Assembly (NCBI GenBank): GCA_030447125.1
Contig: JAUJLZ010000001.1
Coordinates: 1-6,316 of the forward strand
Direction: 5' to 3'
Length of the DNA: 6,316 nt
Source: Acidimicrobiales bacterium
Lineage (GTDB): Bacteria; Actinomycetota; Acidimicrobiia; Acidimicrobiales; CADCSY01
The stretch's first letter is position 1; each line of letters opens with the position of its first letter. The notes beneath the pieces are model-generated. The model did no database searches, had not been told where the DNA came from, and saw only the letters and a list, made by a program, of their open reading frames with translations. Both the position numbers and the translations under genes were made by a program. Shown here piece by piece: positions 5,062 to 6,316 of the stretch.

Positions 5062-6288
5062 ATGAGCGGACCGGGGGGCCCAGCCGGCGGGGACAGACCG
5101 GAACGGAGCGACGGGGTGCTGCCCAGCCAGCGGCTGCGCGCGGCAGTCGCAGCCGGGTGGGTCGACGGGGGTGAGTACAAGATCCCCGAGTCGAGCATCC
5201 AGCCCGCCAGCCTCGACCTGCGCCTGGGCCAGGTCGCCTATCGCATCCGCTGCAGCTTCCTGCCCGGTCACAACCCGGTGGAGCACAGGCTCAAGGACTT
5301 CATCATCGACGAGCTGGACCTGCGCGACGACGGGGCCGTGCTGGAGACGAACCGGCCCTACCTGATCCCCCTCGTCGAGGAGCTGGCCCTGCCCGCCGGC
5401 GTGCGGGGTCGCACCAACCCCAAGAGCTCCACAGGGCGCCTCGACGTCTTCACCCGGGTGATCACCGACGAGAGCGATCGTTTCGACGAGATCGCCCCGG
5501 GCTACCGGGGCAAGCTCTACCTCGAGGTCGTCCCCCTGTCGTTCACGGTGCGGATCCGTGAGCGCCTGGCGCTGAACCAGCTCCGGCTGGTCTGCGGCAA
5601 GGCGTCGCTTGATGACGACGAGCTACGCCGGCTCCATGCTGAGCGCCCGCTCTTGTTCTGTTCGGGCGAGCCCGTGGCTGACGCCGACTTCGTCACCGCC
5701 GACGGTCTTTTCCTCGGTCTCGACCTGCGGGGCGACGACCACGGGCGCGTGGGGCACCGGGCCAAGAGCTACGCCCCGTTGCTGGAGATGCACCGCGTGG
5801 ACGCATTCGACCCCGATGACTTCTGGGAGCCGGTCCCGCGGGAGGAAGGCGATCGCATCGTCTTGGCCCCCGAGCGCTTCTACCTGCTGCTCTCTGAGGA
5901 GAGCGTGCGGGTGCCGCCCGACCTGGCCGCGGAGATGACCGCCTACGACCCGACCAGCGGCGAGCTCCGGACACACTACGCCGGGTTCTTCGATCCGGGC
6001 TTCGGCTACCACCCGAGCGGCTCCCTCAACGGGTCGCGCGCCGCCCTGGAGGTGCGGGCCCATGACGTGCCCTTCATGATCGAGCACCGCCAGCGGGTCT
6101 GCAAGCTCACCTTCGAGCACATGGTCGCGCCACCCGAGAAGCTCTACGGCGACCAGATCGGCTCCAACTACCAGGGCCAGGAGGAGACGCTGGGCAAGCA
6201 CTTCCGACGCCGGCCCACGGTGGTTCTCGAAGGACCCGGCCCTGTCCCGCCCGTGCCCCGGCCCGGCCAAGACCCGCTCTTCTCCTGA
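5062..6288 (+). CDS. dcd: Tandem-domain dCTP deaminase (2'-deoxycytidine 5'-triphosphate deaminase)
   Basis: This cytoplasmic enzyme converts dCTP to dUTP and ammonia, feeding dUTPase and thymidylate synthesis. The protein has 408 residues, about twice the single-domain Dcd, and holds two dUTPase-like folds. Domain 1 (about 20-180) has QPASLDLRLG (47-56), NPKSSTGRL (119-127, matching the Ser-Ser-x-x-Arg active-site segment of Dcd) and KLYLEV with Glu155 at the catalytic-Glu position. Domain 2 (about 215-385) has RAKSYAPLLEMHRVD, DDFWEPV, THYAGFFDPGFGY (304-316), AALEV with Glu330, and IGSNYQ (366-371). The double form is best known to me from alphaproteobacteria. A Pro-rich tail (about 389-408) follows the conserved core. 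ATG 5062 is preferred because of the -10 just upstream. GTG 5116 is a real alternative: it has GGAG (5105-5108) 7 nt before it and would begin at VLPSQRL, close to where I expect family members to start. Confidence 0.91.
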   Translation: MSGPGGPAGGDRPERSDGVLPSQRLRAAVAAGWVDGGEYKIPESSIQPASLDLRLGQVAYRIRCSFLPGHNPVEHRLKDFIIDELDLRDDGAVLETNRPYLIPLVEELALPAGVRGRTNPKSSTGRLDVFTRVITDESDRFDEIAPGYRGKLYLEVVPLSFTVRIRERLALNQLRLVCGKASLDDDELRRLHAERPLLFCSGEPVADADFVTADGLFLGLDLRGDDHGRVGHRAKSYAPLLEMHRVDAFDPDDFWEPVPREEGDRIVLAPERFYLLLSEESVRVPPDLAAEMTAYDPTSGELRTHYAGFFDPGFGYHPSGSLNGSRAALEVRAHDVPFMIEHRQRVCKLTFEHMVAPPEKLYGDQIGSNYQGQEETLGKHFRRRPTVVLEGPGPVPPVPRPGQDPLFS

Positions 6289-6316
6289 GCACAACTCGAC
6301 CGGCCCGGCGGGGGGT
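6289..6316. other. 3' tail after the dCTP deaminase stop
   Basis: These 28 GC-rich bases run to the window end. I see no start codon with a supporting site, no convincing hairpin and no T-tract; too short to interpret. Confidence 0.5.

Noticed and set aside
5623..6294. A 223-codon minus-strand frame across the dCTP deaminase
   Set aside because: Antisense shadow of a gene with strong conserved motifs; no domain and no start-site support.

Overview
This is a gene-dense, very GC-rich stretch of bacterial chromosome. The GTG, TTG and ATG starts, the near absence of spacers, the GAF-SpoIIE phosphatase, the PAP2/diacylglycerol-kinase fusion and start codons that appear to be leaderless all point to an actinobacterium. 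A deep-branching lineage such as Acidimicrobiia is my guess, not something the sequence proves. I see no mobile element, CRISPR array, tRNA, rRNA or phage gene. About 98% of the window is coding.

Layout. Positions 1-2322 (+ strand) hold a zinc/manganese-type ABC uptake operon in the order binding protein (5' end cut off by the window), ATPase, permease. The genes are 4 bp apart and then overlap by 4 bp. Positions 2325-5037 (- strand) hold two genes. The upstream one, 5037-3751, encodes a membrane-anchored lipid-kinase-like protein with a decayed PAP2 phosphatase domain. The downstream one, 3668-2325, encodes a GAF plus PP2C/SpoIIE-type phosphatase. This pair converges on the transporter operon with only 2 bp between the opposing stop codons. 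Positions 5062-6288 (+ strand) hold a tandem-domain dCTP deaminase, divergent from the lipid-kinase gene across 24 bp. Positions 6289-6316 are an uninformative GC-rich tail.

How the genes work together. The first three form one transport machine: periplasmic or lipid-anchored metal capture, membrane channel and ATP hydrolysis. The other three are separate housekeeping or regulatory functions: lipid phosphorylation, phosphatase signalling and dUTP supply for thymidylate. Nothing in the sequence ties them into one pathway.

The most interesting signals are regulatory and evolutionary. There is a 24-bp divergent promoter in which the two -10 hexamers share the same central TA and both genes look leaderless or nearly so. 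The phosphatase gene has a third leaderless-type -10. A perfect inverted repeat lies between the two minus-strand genes, and a hairpin covers both convergent stop codons. The PAP2 domain has lost its catalytic motifs, the metal-binding protein has an Asp-to-Ser change at a ligand position and a degenerate His loop, and the two halves of the dCTP deaminase carry different active-site motifs. I find no clearly new multi-gene system here.
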